A DNA stretch of 64,000 nt from Dinoroseobacter sp039192165 (GTDB taxonomy: Bacteria > Pseudomonadota > Alphaproteobacteria > Rhodobacterales > Rhodobacteraceae): NCBI GenBank assembly GCA_039192165.1, contig JBCCXD010000005.1, positions 256,436 through 320,435 on the forward strand. Reading direction: 5' to 3'. Below the pieces are notes generated by a model. It was given only the letters and a program-made list of their open reading frames with translations. It had not been told where the DNA came from and did not search any database. Positions 1 through 8,843 of this stretch are shown piece by piece. Every line of letters begins with the position of its first letter. Position 1 is the first letter of the stretch. The position numbers and the translations under genes are program-made.

Positions 1-1073
1 AGCTCGGTTTCAAGGAAAATCTGACCATCGGTGATCGAGATCACGTTGGTCGGAATAAACGCGGACACGTCGCCCCCCTGGGTTTCGATGATCGGAAGAG
101 CCGTCAGCGAGCCAGCGCCATGTTCCTCGCTCAGCTTAGCGGAGCGTTCCAACAGGCGGGAGTGCAGGTAGAAAACGTCGCCCGGATAGGCTTCGCGCCC
201 CGGCGGGCGGCGTAGCAGAAGCGACATCTGGCGGTAGGACACGGCCTGCTTGGAAAGGTCATCATAGATGATCAGTGCGTGGCGGCCGTTATCGCGGAAA
301 TACTCTGCCATCGAGGTGGCCGCATAGGGCGCGAGAAACTGCATCGGCGCCGGGTCGGACGCGGTTGCCGCGACAACGATTGAGTATTCGATCGCGCCGG
401 TTTCTTCCAGCTTCTTCACCAGCTGCGCCACGGTGGAGCGCTTCTGGCCAACAGCCACGTAAACGCAGTAGAGCTTCTTGCTCTCATCATCGCCAGCAGC
501 GTCGTTATAAGCTTTCTGGTTCAGGATAGTGTCGAGCGCCACAGCGGTCTTGCCGGTCTGGCGGTCACCAATGATCAGCTCCCGCTGACCACGGCCAATC
601 GGGATCATAGCGTCCACCGATTTCAGACCGGTCGCCATCGGCTCATGCACCGACTTGCGCGGAATGATACCCGGCGCCTTCACGTCAGCGATGCTGCGGT
701 CGGACGCCTCAATCGGGCCTTTCCCGTCGACTGGGTTACCAAGGCCATCCACAACGCGGCCCAGCAGGGCATCCCCAACCGGCACGTCCACAATCGCGTT
801 GGTGCGCTTGACCGTATCGCCTTCTTTGATGTCCCGGTCGGAGCCGAAGATCACGACACCTACGTTGTCGACTTCGAGGTTCAATGCCATACCCCGGATG
901 CCTCCGGGGAATTCGACCATCTCACCAGCCTGCACATTGTCCAGTCCGTGCACACGGGCAATCCCGTCCCCGACGCTGAGCACACGGCCCACCTCGGCGA
1001 CTTCAGCCTCTTGGCCAAAGTTCTTGATCTGCTCCTTGAGGATCGCAGAGATTTCGGCTGCTTGGATACCCAT
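1..1073 (-). CDS. atpA: F1F0 ATP synthase subunit alpha (partial, 3' end outside window)
   Basis: Non-catalytic nucleotide-binding alpha subunit of the F1 sector of ATP synthase, on the cytoplasmic face of the inner membrane. Only the first 357 codons lie in the window; the C-terminal part of this roughly 510-residue family falls beyond the left edge. The N-terminus (MGIQAAEISAILKEQIKNFG) is typical, and a P-loop GDRQTGKT is seen near residues 169-176. The ATG overlaps the atpH stop by one base (TAATG), which suggests translational coupling within an atpHAGDC-type operon. The identity is secure; only the length cannot be checked here. Confidence 0.97.
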   Translation of the reverse strand, partial: MGIQAAEISAILKEQIKNFGQEAEVAEVGRVLSVGDGIARVHGLDNVQAGEMVEFPGGIRGMALNLEVDNVGVVIFGSDRDIKEGDTVKRTNAIVDVPVGDALLGRVVDGLGNPVDGKGPIEASDRSIADVKAPGIIPRKSVHEPMATGLKSVDAMIPIGRGQRELIIGDRQTGKTAVALDTILNQKAYNDAAGDDESKKLYCVYVAVGQKRSTVAQLVKKLEETGAIEYSIVVAATASDPAPMQFLAPYAATSMAEYFRDNGRHALIIYDDLSKQAVSYRQMSLLLRRPPGREAYPGDVFYLHSRLLERSAKLSEEHGAGSLTALPIIETQGGDVSAFIPTNVISITDGQIFLETE

Positions 1074-1633
1074 TACCCGACCTCTTTCATGGTATTCTGG
1101 AGTGCATCGAGCTTCGACCGGATCGATGTATCGATCATCTTCGAGCCCATCTTAACAACAAGACCGCCGATGAGGCTTTCATCGACGGTTGCTTTGACAT
1201 TCACGGTTTTCTGCGCGCGTTCACCAAGCACTTTCGTGAGCTCAGCAAGGCTCGCTTTGCTTAGAGGCGCGGCAGATACCACCTCCGCGTTTACCTCGCC
1301 CTTGGCTTCGGCGATCCGCGCGCGCAAACTGGCGACCAGCTGCGGCAGCACAAACAGACGGCGCTTTGTCGCCATCAGTTCCAGTGCGTTGGCAAGCGAT
1401 GGCATCAGGCCCAGCTTTGCTGCGATAGCTTTGATTGCGGCGGCTTGCTCTTCGCGGGAATAGACCGGGGACGAAATCAGGTCCCGGAAATCCGCGCTTT
1501 CAGCCAGTGCGGCCTCCAGCAAGTCGGCGCCAGCCTCTAGGCCGGCGAGTTCATTCTCTTCTTTGGCCAGTTCAAAAATCGCAGTCGCATAACGATCTGC
1601 GATACCGGAGGAGATCGAAACTGAGTCTGACAC
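1073..1633 (-). CDS. atpH: F1F0 ATP synthase subunit delta
   Basis: Delta (OSCP-like) subunit that ties the F1 head to the peripheral stalk of ATP synthase. The 186-residue length and the N-terminal SGIADRYATAIFELAKE segment fit the family. Two GTG starts are possible, 1639 and 1633. The GGAAGG ribosome-binding sequence directly abuts 1639 but lies six bases from 1633, so 1633 is preferred and gives the usual MSDSVS-type N-terminus. It is the first gene of the ATP synthase operon here and shares one base with atpA. The 236 bases upstream should hold the operon promoter, but no clear -35/-10 was picked out. Confidence 0.94.
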   Translation of the reverse strand: MSDSVSISSGIADRYATAIFELAKEENELAGLEAGADLLEAALAESADFRDLISSPVYSREEQAAAIKAIAAKLGLMPSLANALELMATKRRLFVLPQLVASLRARIAEAKGEVNAEVVSAAPLSKASLAELTKVLGERAQKTVNVKATVDESLIGGLVVKMGSKMIDTSIRSKLDALQNTMKEVG

Positions 1634-1869
1634 GTCCACCCTTCCGCGGTTTCGCCGCGCCGGAGTTTCCTCCTGCCCGGCTTTCCAAAAGGAGCCTGCT
1701 CTCGCAATTTCCCAAAATTCTCGGCGGATTTAACAGACAGCCCACGGGGCCGCAACAACCTTGCGATCTCCGGCCCCTAACAAAAAGTCCGCATTATCAT
1801 AATGTTAGTTTTCGCGGCATATTAGCGCGACACTTTGAAGCTTAAAGGCAACCAGTAAATGGACGGTTC

Positions 1870-2685
1870 CTAGCCACTGTGAGGTGAATCGGGTGCCCCA
1901 GGCAAAGCCTTACATACGCGGCCCGAGACCGGTTTTGCACCGGGAGCAGGCATGCCCTCCAGCACTCGCAATGGCCGCCGCACAACTTCGGGCGTACCGG
2001 CGCGGGTGGGTTTGTAAACTTGTTTGGAAACCTCAAGCAAAAACACCCCGCCCGACATGAAGGCAGACAGTTTCTGCCCGGTCCGCTCCCACATGCCATG
2101 CGACCTTAGCCAGAAGCGCTTTTCGGATGGAGGTGTATAGAGCGCCGAAGAATGCCGCTCGGGTACAAATCCCAGAGCTTTCACCTGCGCTTCGAGTTGA
2201 CCGAGGGAATAGGGCCGACCGTAGCCGAAAGGGGTGCCGTCCCTCCGCGCCCAAAGTCCAGCCCGGTTCGGCACAATGAATACCGCATGTCCCCCTGGCC
2301 CGAGCACGCGCATGGCTTCTTCGAGAACGGCCGTTGGGTTCTCGGATGTCTCCAGACCGTGGAGCACCACAAGCTTGTCGACCGAGCCTGTTTCCAGTGG
2401 CCAGTCTTTTTCGGCGCACAAGACCGACACGTTCGGCATCCCCGCCGGCCAGTGCATGACCCCCTGTGGACCAGGCATCAAGCTCACCACCCGGCGCGAG
2501 TCCGCAAGGAAAGGGCGCAAAAGGGGCACGGCGAAGCCGAAACCCACAACGGTTTCTGAAGCCGAATCTGGCCAAAGGTGCAGCAGTGCGTCGCGTACGG
2601 CCGTCTGTGCCGCGCGGCCGAGCCGGGTGCGATAATAGAACTGGCGCAGATCCAGGACATCGAGGTGCATCTGCGGGGTCTCCAT
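1870..2685 (-). CDS. Class I SAM-dependent methyltransferase
   Basis: Predicted soluble SAM-dependent methyltransferase of about 271 residues; the substrate is unknown. The core Rossmann-like segment runs through VGFGFAVPLLRPF, MPNVSVLCAEKDWPLETGSVDKLVVLHGLE and EEAMRVLGPGGHAVFIVPN, matching methyltransferase motifs I to V, although motif I lacks the textbook GxGxG spacing. An open frame extends to 3045, but the ATG at 2685 has a GGAAG six bases upstream and begins METPQMHLDVLDLRQFYY, where family similarity starts; ATG 2670 is an alternative. The gene is divergent from clpA. The C-terminal 40 residues are Pro/Arg-rich and look disordered. Confidence 0.85.
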   Translation of the reverse strand: METPQMHLDVLDLRQFYYRTRLGRAAQTAVRDALLHLWPDSASETVVGFGFAVPLLRPFLADSRRVVSLMPGPQGVMHWPAGMPNVSVLCAEKDWPLETGSVDKLVVLHGLETSENPTAVLEEAMRVLGPGGHAVFIVPNRAGLWARRDGTPFGYGRPYSLGQLEAQVKALGFVPERHSSALYTPPSEKRFWLRSHGMWERTGQKLSAFMSGGVFLLEVSKQVYKPTRAGTPEVVRRPLRVLEGMPAPGAKPVSGRVCKALPGAPDSPHSG

Positions 2686-2831
2686 CAGCTTCCGTTTCTT
2701 CTTGATTACCGGAGCGAAAAGACGAAACCAAGCTGGGAAACTGTTGCCCAATGTGGTTCGGGGCATGGTCATCGGCCGCGGTTTCGCAACATCAAAGCAA
2801 AAAGGGAATGTATTTTTGACGAGTTGGAAAT

Positions 2832-2848
2832 TGCACAAAAATTGTGCA
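2832..2848. promoter_or_regulatory. Perfect palindrome TGCACAA-N3-TTGTGCA (operator candidate)
   Basis: Two 7-base arms, TGCACAA and TTGTGCA, are separated by AAA. The site lies about 150 bases upstream of the methyltransferase start and 315 bases upstream of clpA, inside the divergent promoter region. The symmetry and short spacer fit a dimeric repressor or activator site; no regulator is assigned. Confidence 0.35.
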
Positions 2849-3066
2849 GCGGCCCCTATCTCAAAAAATCCTACCGCGACAAATTCTGTCCTACAAAGCT
2901 GACGCTTCGCGCGTTGATTCTGAATGGCTTTTTCTGAACAAAGACTTGATTCTTGACTGTTTGAACACCACCTCTGCGACCCCACGCACAGTAAAAATGC
3001 ACGCCGCTGCGGCACTGGGCAAGGCTGCAACCAATCGGTTACCAAGTCCTAATTAGTGAAAAAAGG

Positions 3067-3095
3067 CTTGAAGCGGCGCGAAGAACACCGAAATT
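3067..3095 (+). promoter_or_regulatory. Possible heat-shock (sigma-32 type) promoter of clpA
   Basis: CTTGAAG at 3067-3073 matches the sigma-32 -35 element well. Fourteen bases later CCGAAATT at 3088-3095 is a partial match to the CCCCATnT -10 element. Transcription would start about 60 bases upstream of the clpA GTG. This fits the known heat-shock control of Clp ATPases, but the -10 match is weak. Confidence 0.27.
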
Positions 3096-3163
3096 TAATT
3101 AACAAGGGAAATGGTTGCAGTGGGCGCCCCGCCCCCGCCGACCCCAAAAAAAGGAGCTCCCGG

Positions 3164-5491
3164 GTGCCTTCGTTTTCAAACACTCTGGAACAGGCAATTC
3201 ACACCGCGCTCGCCCAAGCGAATGCCCGTAGGCATGAGCTTGCTACTCTTGAGCATTTGCTGTTAGCGCTCATAGATGAGCCGGACGCAGCAAAGGTCAT
3301 GAAAGCCTGCAACGTAGATCTAGACGCGTTGCGGCAAACACTTGAAGCTTTCATCGAAGATGATCTTTCGACGCTTGTTACTGATGTCGAAGGGTCCGAA
3401 GCCGTGCCAACCGCCGCGTTTCAGCGGGTCATTCAGCGCGCGGCCATTCACGTCCAATCCTCAGGTCGGCAGGAAGTCACTGGTGCCAACGTTCTGGTCG
3501 CCATCTTCGCGGAGCGCGAGTCCAACGCCGCCTATTTCCTGCAAGAGCAGGATATGACCCGTTACGACGCGGTAAACTTTATCGCACACGGTGTCGCGAA
3601 GAACCCATCCTTTGGTGAAACAAGACCGGTGACGGGCGCAAGCGAGGCTGAAGAAGAACAGACTGCCAGCAACGATGCAGGCGGGGAGGAGAAAGAGTCC
3701 GCACTCGCCAAGTACTGTGTCGATCTGAACACCAAAGCCCGCAAGGGTGACGTTGATCCCCTGATCGGGCGCGACCACGAGGTTGAGCGCTGCATTCAGG
3801 TGCTGTGCCGCCGGCGCAAGAACAACCCGCTTCTCGTCGGTGACCCTGGCGTGGGCAAGACGGCTATCGCCGAAGGCCTCGCACGTAAGATCGTTGATGG
3901 TGAGACGCCTGAAGTCCTTTCAGGCGCCACAATCTACAGTCTCGATATGGGAGCGCTCCTTGCGGGCACCCGTTACCGTGGCGACTTCGAAGAACGTCTG
4001 AAAGCGGTGGTGACCGAACTGGAGGATCATCCGGATGCGGTGCTGTTTATCGATGAGATCCACACCGTAATTGGCGCGGGTGCGACATCGGGTGGCGCGA
4101 TGGATGCCTCCAACTTGCTTAAGCCTGCGTTGCAGGGCGGCAAGCTGCGGTGCATGGGGTCGACCACCTACAAAGAGTTCCGCCAGCACTTTGAGAAGGA
4201 CCGCGCGCTGAGCCGTCGGTTCCAGAAGATCGACGTAAATGAGCCAACCGTTGAGGATACTGTTAAAATCCTCAAAGGGCTGAAGCCCTATTTCGAAGAT
4301 CATCACGCCATCAAGTACACCTCTGACGCAATCAAGACAGCGGTGGAGCTTTCGGCGCGCTACATCAACGATCGAAAGCTGCCGGACAAAGCCATCGACG
4401 TGATCGACGAGGCTGGCGCCGCGCAACATCTGGTTACAGAGTCCAAACGCCGCAAAACCATCGGCGCTAAGGAGATTGAGGCTGTGGTTGCAAAGATCGC
4501 CCGCATTCCTCCGAAGAATGTCTCGAAAGACGATGCCGAGGTTCTGAAAGACCTGGAGGTAACGCTGAAGCGCGTTGTCTTTGGTCAGGATCAGGCCATC
4601 GAAGCGCTGTCGTCGGCGATCAAGCTGGCGCGGGCCGGCCTGCGTGAGCCTGAGAAGCCTATTGGGAACTACTTGTTCGCGGGGCCGACAGGCGTCGGCA
4701 AGACCGAAGTCGCAAAGCAACTGGCGGGCACGCTGGGTGTGGAGCTTCTGCGCTTCGACATGTCCGAGTATATGGAGAAACACGCCGTCAGCCGCCTGAT
4801 CGGCGCGCCTCCGGGCTATGTGGGCTTCGACCAGGGCGGTCTTTTGACCGATGGCGTAGACCAGCATCCGCATTGCGTACTTCTGCTCGACGAAATCGAG
4901 AAGGCGCATCCGGACGTATTTAATATTCTGCTACAGGTTATGGATCACGGCACTTTGACGGACCATAATGGCCGGTCCGTGGACTTCAGGAATGTGATCC
5001 TGATCATGACCTCCAACGCGGGTGCCGCCGAGCAGGCAAAAGCCGCGATCGGCTTCAATCGCGACCGGCGCGAGGGCGAAGATACAGCTGCGATCGAGCG
5101 GACATTCACGCCTGAGTTCCGCAACCGTCTGGACGCGGTCATCAGCTTCGCACCACTGCCGCAGGAAGTGATCAACCAAGTGGTTGAGAAGTTTGTGCTG
5201 CAGCTGGAAGCCCAGCTTCTGGATCGCAACGTCACAATCGAACTGACGCCTGCGGCGGCAACGCTGCTGGGTGAGATGGGGTACGACGACAAAATGGGCG
5301 CGCGCCCGCTTGGTCGGGTGATCCAGGAGAAAATCAAAAAGCCGCTGGCCGAAGAGCTTCTGTTTGGCAAACTCGCCAAGGGTGGCCTTGTGCGTGTCGC
5401 CGTGAAGAAAGGCGAGATTGATCTGCAAATCGAAAGTCTCGGCGCGCCGCGCATAGGTTCGAAGAAGCCACCACTGTTGACCGCGGATTGA
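3164..5491 (+). CDS. clpA: ATP-dependent Clp protease ATP-binding subunit ClpA
   Basis: AAA+ unfoldase that feeds substrates, including N-degron proteins delivered by ClpS, into the ClpP peptidase in the cytoplasm. The 775-residue product has the N-terminal Clp repeat domain (SNTLEQAIHTALAQANARRH onward), a first AAA module with Walker A GDPGVGKT near residues 226-233 and Walker B VLFIDEIHT near 293, and a second with Walker A GPTGVGKT near 507-514. An acidic linker rich in Glu and Ala near 160-175 separates the N-domain from D1. The GTG at 3164 is chosen because AAGGAG sits seven bases upstream and the protein then begins (V/M)PSFSNTLE as in relatives; the frame is open to 3056. A strong terminator follows. 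Confidence 0.96.
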   Translation: MPSFSNTLEQAIHTALAQANARRHELATLEHLLLALIDEPDAAKVMKACNVDLDALRQTLEAFIEDDLSTLVTDVEGSEAVPTAAFQRVIQRAAIHVQSSGRQEVTGANVLVAIFAERESNAAYFLQEQDMTRYDAVNFIAHGVAKNPSFGETRPVTGASEAEEEQTASNDAGGEEKESALAKYCVDLNTKARKGDVDPLIGRDHEVERCIQVLCRRRKNNPLLVGDPGVGKTAIAEGLARKIVDGETPEVLSGATIYSLDMGALLAGTRYRGDFEERLKAVVTELEDHPDAVLFIDEIHTVIGAGATSGGAMDASNLLKPALQGGKLRCMGSTTYKEFRQHFEKDRALSRRFQKIDVNEPTVEDTVKILKGLKPYFEDHHAIKYTSDAIKTAVELSARYINDRKLPDKAIDVIDEAGAAQHLVTESKRRKTIGAKEIEAVVAKIARIPPKNVSKDDAEVLKDLEVTLKRVVFGQDQAIEALSSAIKLARAGLREPEKPIGNYLFAGPTGVGKTEVAKQLAGTLGVELLRFDMSEYMEKHAVSRLIGAPPGYVGFDQGGLLTDGVDQHPHCVLLLDEIEKAHPDVFNILLQVMDHGTLTDHNGRSVDFRNVILIMTSNAGAAEQAKAAIGFNRDRREGEDTAAIERTFTPEFRNRLDAVISFAPLPQEVINQVVEKFVLQLEAQLLDRNVTIELTPAAATLLGEMGYDDKMGARPLGRVIQEKIKKPLAEELLFGKLAKGGLVRVAVKKGEIDLQIESLGAPRIGSKKPPLLTAD

Positions 5492-5513
5492 TTGACAGGC
5501 CCTGATGCACATG

Positions 5514-5551
5514 AAACGCCCGCCACTGACGCGGGCGTTTTCTTTTTTTTT
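5514..5551 (+). terminator. Rho-independent terminator of clpA
   Basis: A 9-base-pair stem (AACGCCCGC / GCGGGCGTT) with a 7-base loop is followed at once by TTCTTTTTTTTT. It lies 22 bases after the clpA stop and just before the convergent MotB-like gene. The poly-T run points to termination of the + strand transcript. Confidence 0.9.
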
Positions 5552-5553
5552 GG

Positions 5554-7437
5554 CTACTGCTCTGTAAACTTCAGTTCGATGCGCCGGTTCTGCGAGCGCG
5601 CTTCAGGGGTGTCGGCAGTGTCGATTGGCTGAAACTCTCCGAAGCCTGTCGGCGCAAGACGCTCAGGCGGAATACCAAGCGCATCAATCATGTATTCCAC
5701 CACCGACAGCGCTCTTCCCTGGCTGAGTTCCCAGTTATTTGCGTATTTCCCGCCACCAACGATAGGAACGTTGTCTGTGTGCCCATCCACGCGCAGCACC
5801 CAGTCCACGCTTGCAGGGATCTGGTCCGCGACTGCAAAGAGGATCTGGGCGACCTTGGCAATCTCAGCTTGTCCCTGTGGGCTAAGCGCAACCTCACCGG
5901 TATCGAACAGGACCGAAGACGCGAAGACAAACCGATCGCCTTCGATCCGAACACCTTCTTGATCGCCCAGAAGATCCCGAAGTTGTCGAAAGAACTCGGA
6001 TTGGTAGCGGGCAAGGTCCTGCGCTTCGGCTTCCAGGCGGCGCGCCTCTTCTTCAAGCCGCAGGCGCTCTGCCTCCTCCAGCACAGCCCTTGCGCGTTGC
6101 TCAGAGGCAACCTGTGCCAAAGCAGTGTTCAGGCGGTTGCCCAGGGACTGCAGCTGGATCTGCGCTTCTGTATCGCGTGCTTCCGCGGCCTGCAGCAGCC
6201 CTTCAAGTGACCCAAGCTGCGTTCGCAAGGCCGCCACCTGCTCGTTCAAAAGCGCAACGCGGCGTGCATCCTCGGCTGATTGCGCCTCGGCCTGCTGCAG
6301 CTCGGCCTGTGCTGTAGCCAGAAGCGCGCGATCACGCTCAGCCTGCGAAACCCCTTCCTGGGATTGCGCGAGCTCAGAGGCCATCCGGTCGCGCGCTGCT
6401 TCCGCCGCTGCCAGCAGAGTGAGCGTGTTTTCTGCATCGCGACGGCGCTCTTCCAGCGCAAGCGTCATTGCAGTGAGCTCGGCATCCGCGTTTGCCAGCC
6501 GCTCGCGCAGAGCTTCTGCCGCCGCCAGTTCGGCCAGACGCGCCGCCTCGGCCTCGCTCAACGCCCCTTCGGCATCTGAAAGACGGGTGCGCAAGGCCTC
6601 AGCAGCCGCAAGCTCTGCGAGCCGAGCGGTTTCCAAAGCGTCCAAGTCTTCCGCCAGTGTTGCGACCTCCGCCGCAGATTCAGCCAGCGCCGCCTCGCGT
6701 TCGGAAAGGGTTTCCTCAAGACTAGCCTCGGCCACCTGAGCGCGCTCAAGTGCTGCAAGTAGATCTGTCAGACGCGTCTCTTGTGCGGCCCCTTCTGCGC
6801 GGAGGTCGGCAACAAGTGCATCCAGCGCGTCCGCGCGCGCTGCGGCCAGACGCGCAGTCTCGGTCTGCACATCAATTTCCTGTCGCAAACTGGCAAGCGT
6901 TAGATTAAGAGCCTCCGCTTCACTCAGCGCCTGATCACGGGCCGCTTCAACCTCGGCAAGCGTCAGGCGTAGATCGGCGGCCTCTCCCTCCGCGGTTTCA
7001 AGACCTGCCCCCAGCTCAGCGTTTTGCGCAAGCAAGCCCGCCACTCGATCCTCGAACGCTGTGATCGCCGCGTCGCGGTCGGCAATCGTAGCCTCGGCAA
7101 CATCAATCCGCTGGGTAAGCGTTGCGATCAAAGCGGATTGCGCCAAAGCCTGAGCTTCGGCATCCTCTAGCGTCGTGCTGAGCGTGCCTATCTCGCTCGT
7201 GAGTTCTGCGGAGCGGGCCCGCTCGAGACCAAGCGCATTGGCAAGGTCTGAGAGCTGCCCGGTCAGGCTGTCGAGCTCGGTGTCCTGGTCGAGAATCCGC
7301 TCAGCCAAAACGGACTGAACAATCATAAAGATGGTCAGCACGAACATCAGGACCAGCAGAAGTGCCGTCATCGCATCAACAAAACCGGGCCAGATATTGC
7401 CCGTCGCCCGTTGCGTAAACCTGCGGGACACGGCCAT
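5554..7437 (-). CDS. MotB/OmpA-like protein with long periplasmic coiled coil
   Basis: Predicted peptidoglycan-binding stator-like subunit of 627 residues. One N-terminal membrane segment (about 17-41, WPGFVDAMTALLLVLMFVLT) carries Asp21 at the position of the proton-carrying Asp of MotB. Residues about 45-480 are an Ala/Glu/Leu-rich coiled coil. Within it ARLAELAAAEALR recurs at 271 and 299, a 28-residue (four-heptad) period. The C-terminal OmpA domain (about 500-625) has VDGHTDNVPI and SQNRRIELKF peptidoglycan-contact motifs. It is three bases downstream of the MotA-like gene, so the two surely form one complex. It is far longer than flagellar MotB (about 300). Function in the cell is unknown; ZorB-like architecture is noted as a resemblance only. 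Confidence 0.85.
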   Translation of the reverse strand: MAVSRRFTQRATGNIWPGFVDAMTALLLVLMFVLTIFMIVQSVLAERILDQDTELDSLTGQLSDLANALGLERARSAELTSEIGTLSTTLEDAEAQALAQSALIATLTQRIDVAEATIADRDAAITAFEDRVAGLLAQNAELGAGLETAEGEAADLRLTLAEVEAARDQALSEAEALNLTLASLRQEIDVQTETARLAAARADALDALVADLRAEGAAQETRLTDLLAALERAQVAEASLEETLSEREAALAESAAEVATLAEDLDALETARLAELAAAEALRTRLSDAEGALSEAEAARLAELAAAEALRERLANADAELTAMTLALEERRRDAENTLTLLAAAEAARDRMASELAQSQEGVSQAERDRALLATAQAELQQAEAQSAEDARRVALLNEQVAALRTQLGSLEGLLQAAEARDTEAQIQLQSLGNRLNTALAQVASEQRARAVLEEAERLRLEEEARRLEAEAQDLARYQSEFFRQLRDLLGDQEGVRIEGDRFVFASSVLFDTGEVALSPQGQAEIAKVAQILFAVADQIPASVDWVLRVDGHTDNVPIVGGGKYANNWELSQGRALSVVEYMIDALGIPPERLAPTGFGEFQPIDTADTPEARSQNRRIELKFTEQ

Positions 7438-7440
7438 GGC

Positions 7441-8763
7441 TTATTCGGTCTCCTTCCGGGGCACCGGCGGGTTGTCGGGGTCAAAGTCGTCATGCATCAC
7501 GGTGCGCAACGCCTCCGCCGCCACGGCAGCAGGATCTGCGCTTCCTGACCGTGCAGCCGCTTTGATCGTCATATTCAGCGCGGCAAGATCACCCCGCAGT
7601 TCTGCAATCGCCTCCTGCCGACCCGCCGCCATATCCTCCAGAATGCGCAGCAGCTGCACATCAATCGAGCGCAGTCGCATTTTACTTTCAGGGTCGATCC
7701 CATGCTCATGGACACCCCCGGCTGTGATCTGTCGTTCCAGCAGGGTCGCCACGCGTTCCTGCACCTCTGCAATTCGGCCTTGACCTTCAATAATCCGCGT
7801 CTGGCCCTTCGCCACCTGACCCAGAGCCTCTACTGCCGCATCATTTCGTTGCAGCTGGCCGGTGAGCCCGGTCACCGACTGGGTCACGCCGGTTAATCGC
7901 ACGTCCAGGCGTTCGGCGCGTTCATCAGCCTGAACAAAGAGATCCTGCAGAGACTCGATCTGCGCCACCATGTGGTCGAGCACCTGCGCAACCACGTCCA
8001 TATCGAAGCCACCACCCTCGACCTCAGAGCTCGCAAAGCCGACTTTCGTAATTGTCGACAGCCACTCTTCCAACTCGCGATAGAAACGGTTCTGGCCGTG
8101 GCTGACAAAGAGCTCCAAAAGCCCCACTACCAGTGATCCTGCAAGCCCCAAAAGCGAACTGGCAAAAGCCGTGCCCATGCCTCCAAGTTGCGTTTCAAGC
8201 CCGTCCATAAGGCGGCCGAAGACCTCAACGCCCGCTTCGCCTTCAGCCGGATCAAGTGAACGGATCGTTTCAACAACTGCCGGGACTGTGGTTGCGAGAC
8301 CATAGAATGTTCCGAGCAGCCCGAGAAATATCAGCAGATTTACGATATATCGTGTGATATCCCGCGCTTCGTCCAATCGGGTTGCCACCGAGTCGAGGAT
8401 TGACCGAGTTGAGTTCGCGCTCAACTGCATCCGGGACCGGCGCGAGCCCAAGAGACCAGCAAGAGAGGCAACAAGTCGTGGCGCGTTCTCTCGCGTCTGG
8501 TCGGGATCAGCATTCGCAAACCCCTCGATCCAGCGAACGGCGGCCATAAGCTGCACGATTTGCCAGATACAGGCCAAGATCCCGGCGACGAAGACCACAC
8601 CTATGACGCCGTTCAGATAGGGATTGGCGGCGAAAATCGGAGCGACGCGCGGATAGGCAACCCAGGCCCCGGCGCCGACCAGAGCCAAAACCGTGATCAT
8701 CAGTATGATCTGGCGGATAGGCCGGGCGAAGGACGGCCGGACCGGCTGGCCAAGACTGCTCAT
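7441..8763 (-). CDS. MotA/TolQ/ExbB-family proton channel protein
   Basis: Inner-membrane proton-channel subunit, 440 residues. Membrane segments are predicted near 17-36, 51-73, 139-160 and 198-220. The motifs LGLLGTFYGLATTV and LGGMGTAFASSLLGLAGSL are the paired channel helices of the MotA/TolQ/ExbB family. A hydrophilic C-terminal tail of about 215 residues follows, with heptad-like stretches, longer than in TolQ or ExbB. No tolR, tolA, tonB or flagellar gene is nearby; the only partner is the MotB-like gene three bases downstream. It likely forms a proton-driven motor or force transducer with that subunit. The name ExbB would overstate what is known. Confidence 0.85.
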   Translation of the reverse strand: MSSLGQPVRPSFARPIRQIILMITVLALVGAGAWVAYPRVAPIFAANPYLNGVIGVVFVAGILACIWQIVQLMAAVRWIEGFANADPDQTRENAPRLVASLAGLLGSRRSRMQLSANSTRSILDSVATRLDEARDITRYIVNLLIFLGLLGTFYGLATTVPAVVETIRSLDPAEGEAGVEVFGRLMDGLETQLGGMGTAFASSLLGLAGSLVVGLLELFVSHGQNRFYRELEEWLSTITKVGFASSEVEGGGFDMDVVAQVLDHMVAQIESLQDLFVQADERAERLDVRLTGVTQSVTGLTGQLQRNDAAVEALGQVAKGQTRIIEGQGRIAEVQERVATLLERQITAGGVHEHGIDPESKMRLRSIDVQLLRILEDMAAGRQEAIAELRGDLAALNMTIKAAARSGSADPAAVAAEALRTVMHDDFDPDNPPVPRKETE

Positions 8764-8843
8764 TCTTTGCAGGCCTCTTGTTTTGTTATCTAACTGCAGA
8801 ATAAGGGCTTACAGCGGCAAAGCAAAGCCACCATTAAAGGGCA

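Larger units (their letters stand above)
2686..3163. other. Divergent promoter region between methyltransferase and clpA
   Basis: This 478-base stretch separates two divergent genes. Small open frames cross it but none has a credible start or recognisable protein. It holds the palindrome at 2832-2848 and a weak heat-shock-like promoter at 3067-3095. It should contain promoters for both flanking genes. It is locally A+T-richer than the neighbouring genes. Confidence 0.6.

Noticed and set aside
645..1463. Plus-strand open frame of 272 codons over atpA/atpH
   Set aside because: It lies antisense to two secure ATP synthase genes and has no recognisable protein features.
2686..3045. 120-codon N-terminal extension of the methyltransferase
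   Set aside because: It reads through the clpA promoter region and lacks family similarity; ATG 2685 has a ribosome-binding site.
3920..4909. Minus-strand frame of 329 codons inside clpA
   Set aside because: Antisense shadow of a conserved gene; no start signal and no domain.
5690..6739. Several Ser/Arg/Ala-rich plus-strand frames opposite the MotB-like gene
   Set aside because: They arise from the repetitive Ala/Glu codons of the coiled coil on the other strand.
5554..8763. Complete Zorya-type defence system
   Set aside because: Only a MotAB-like pair is present; no ZorC, ZorD or ZorE-like gene is adjacent, and the long coil is in the B rather than the A subunit.
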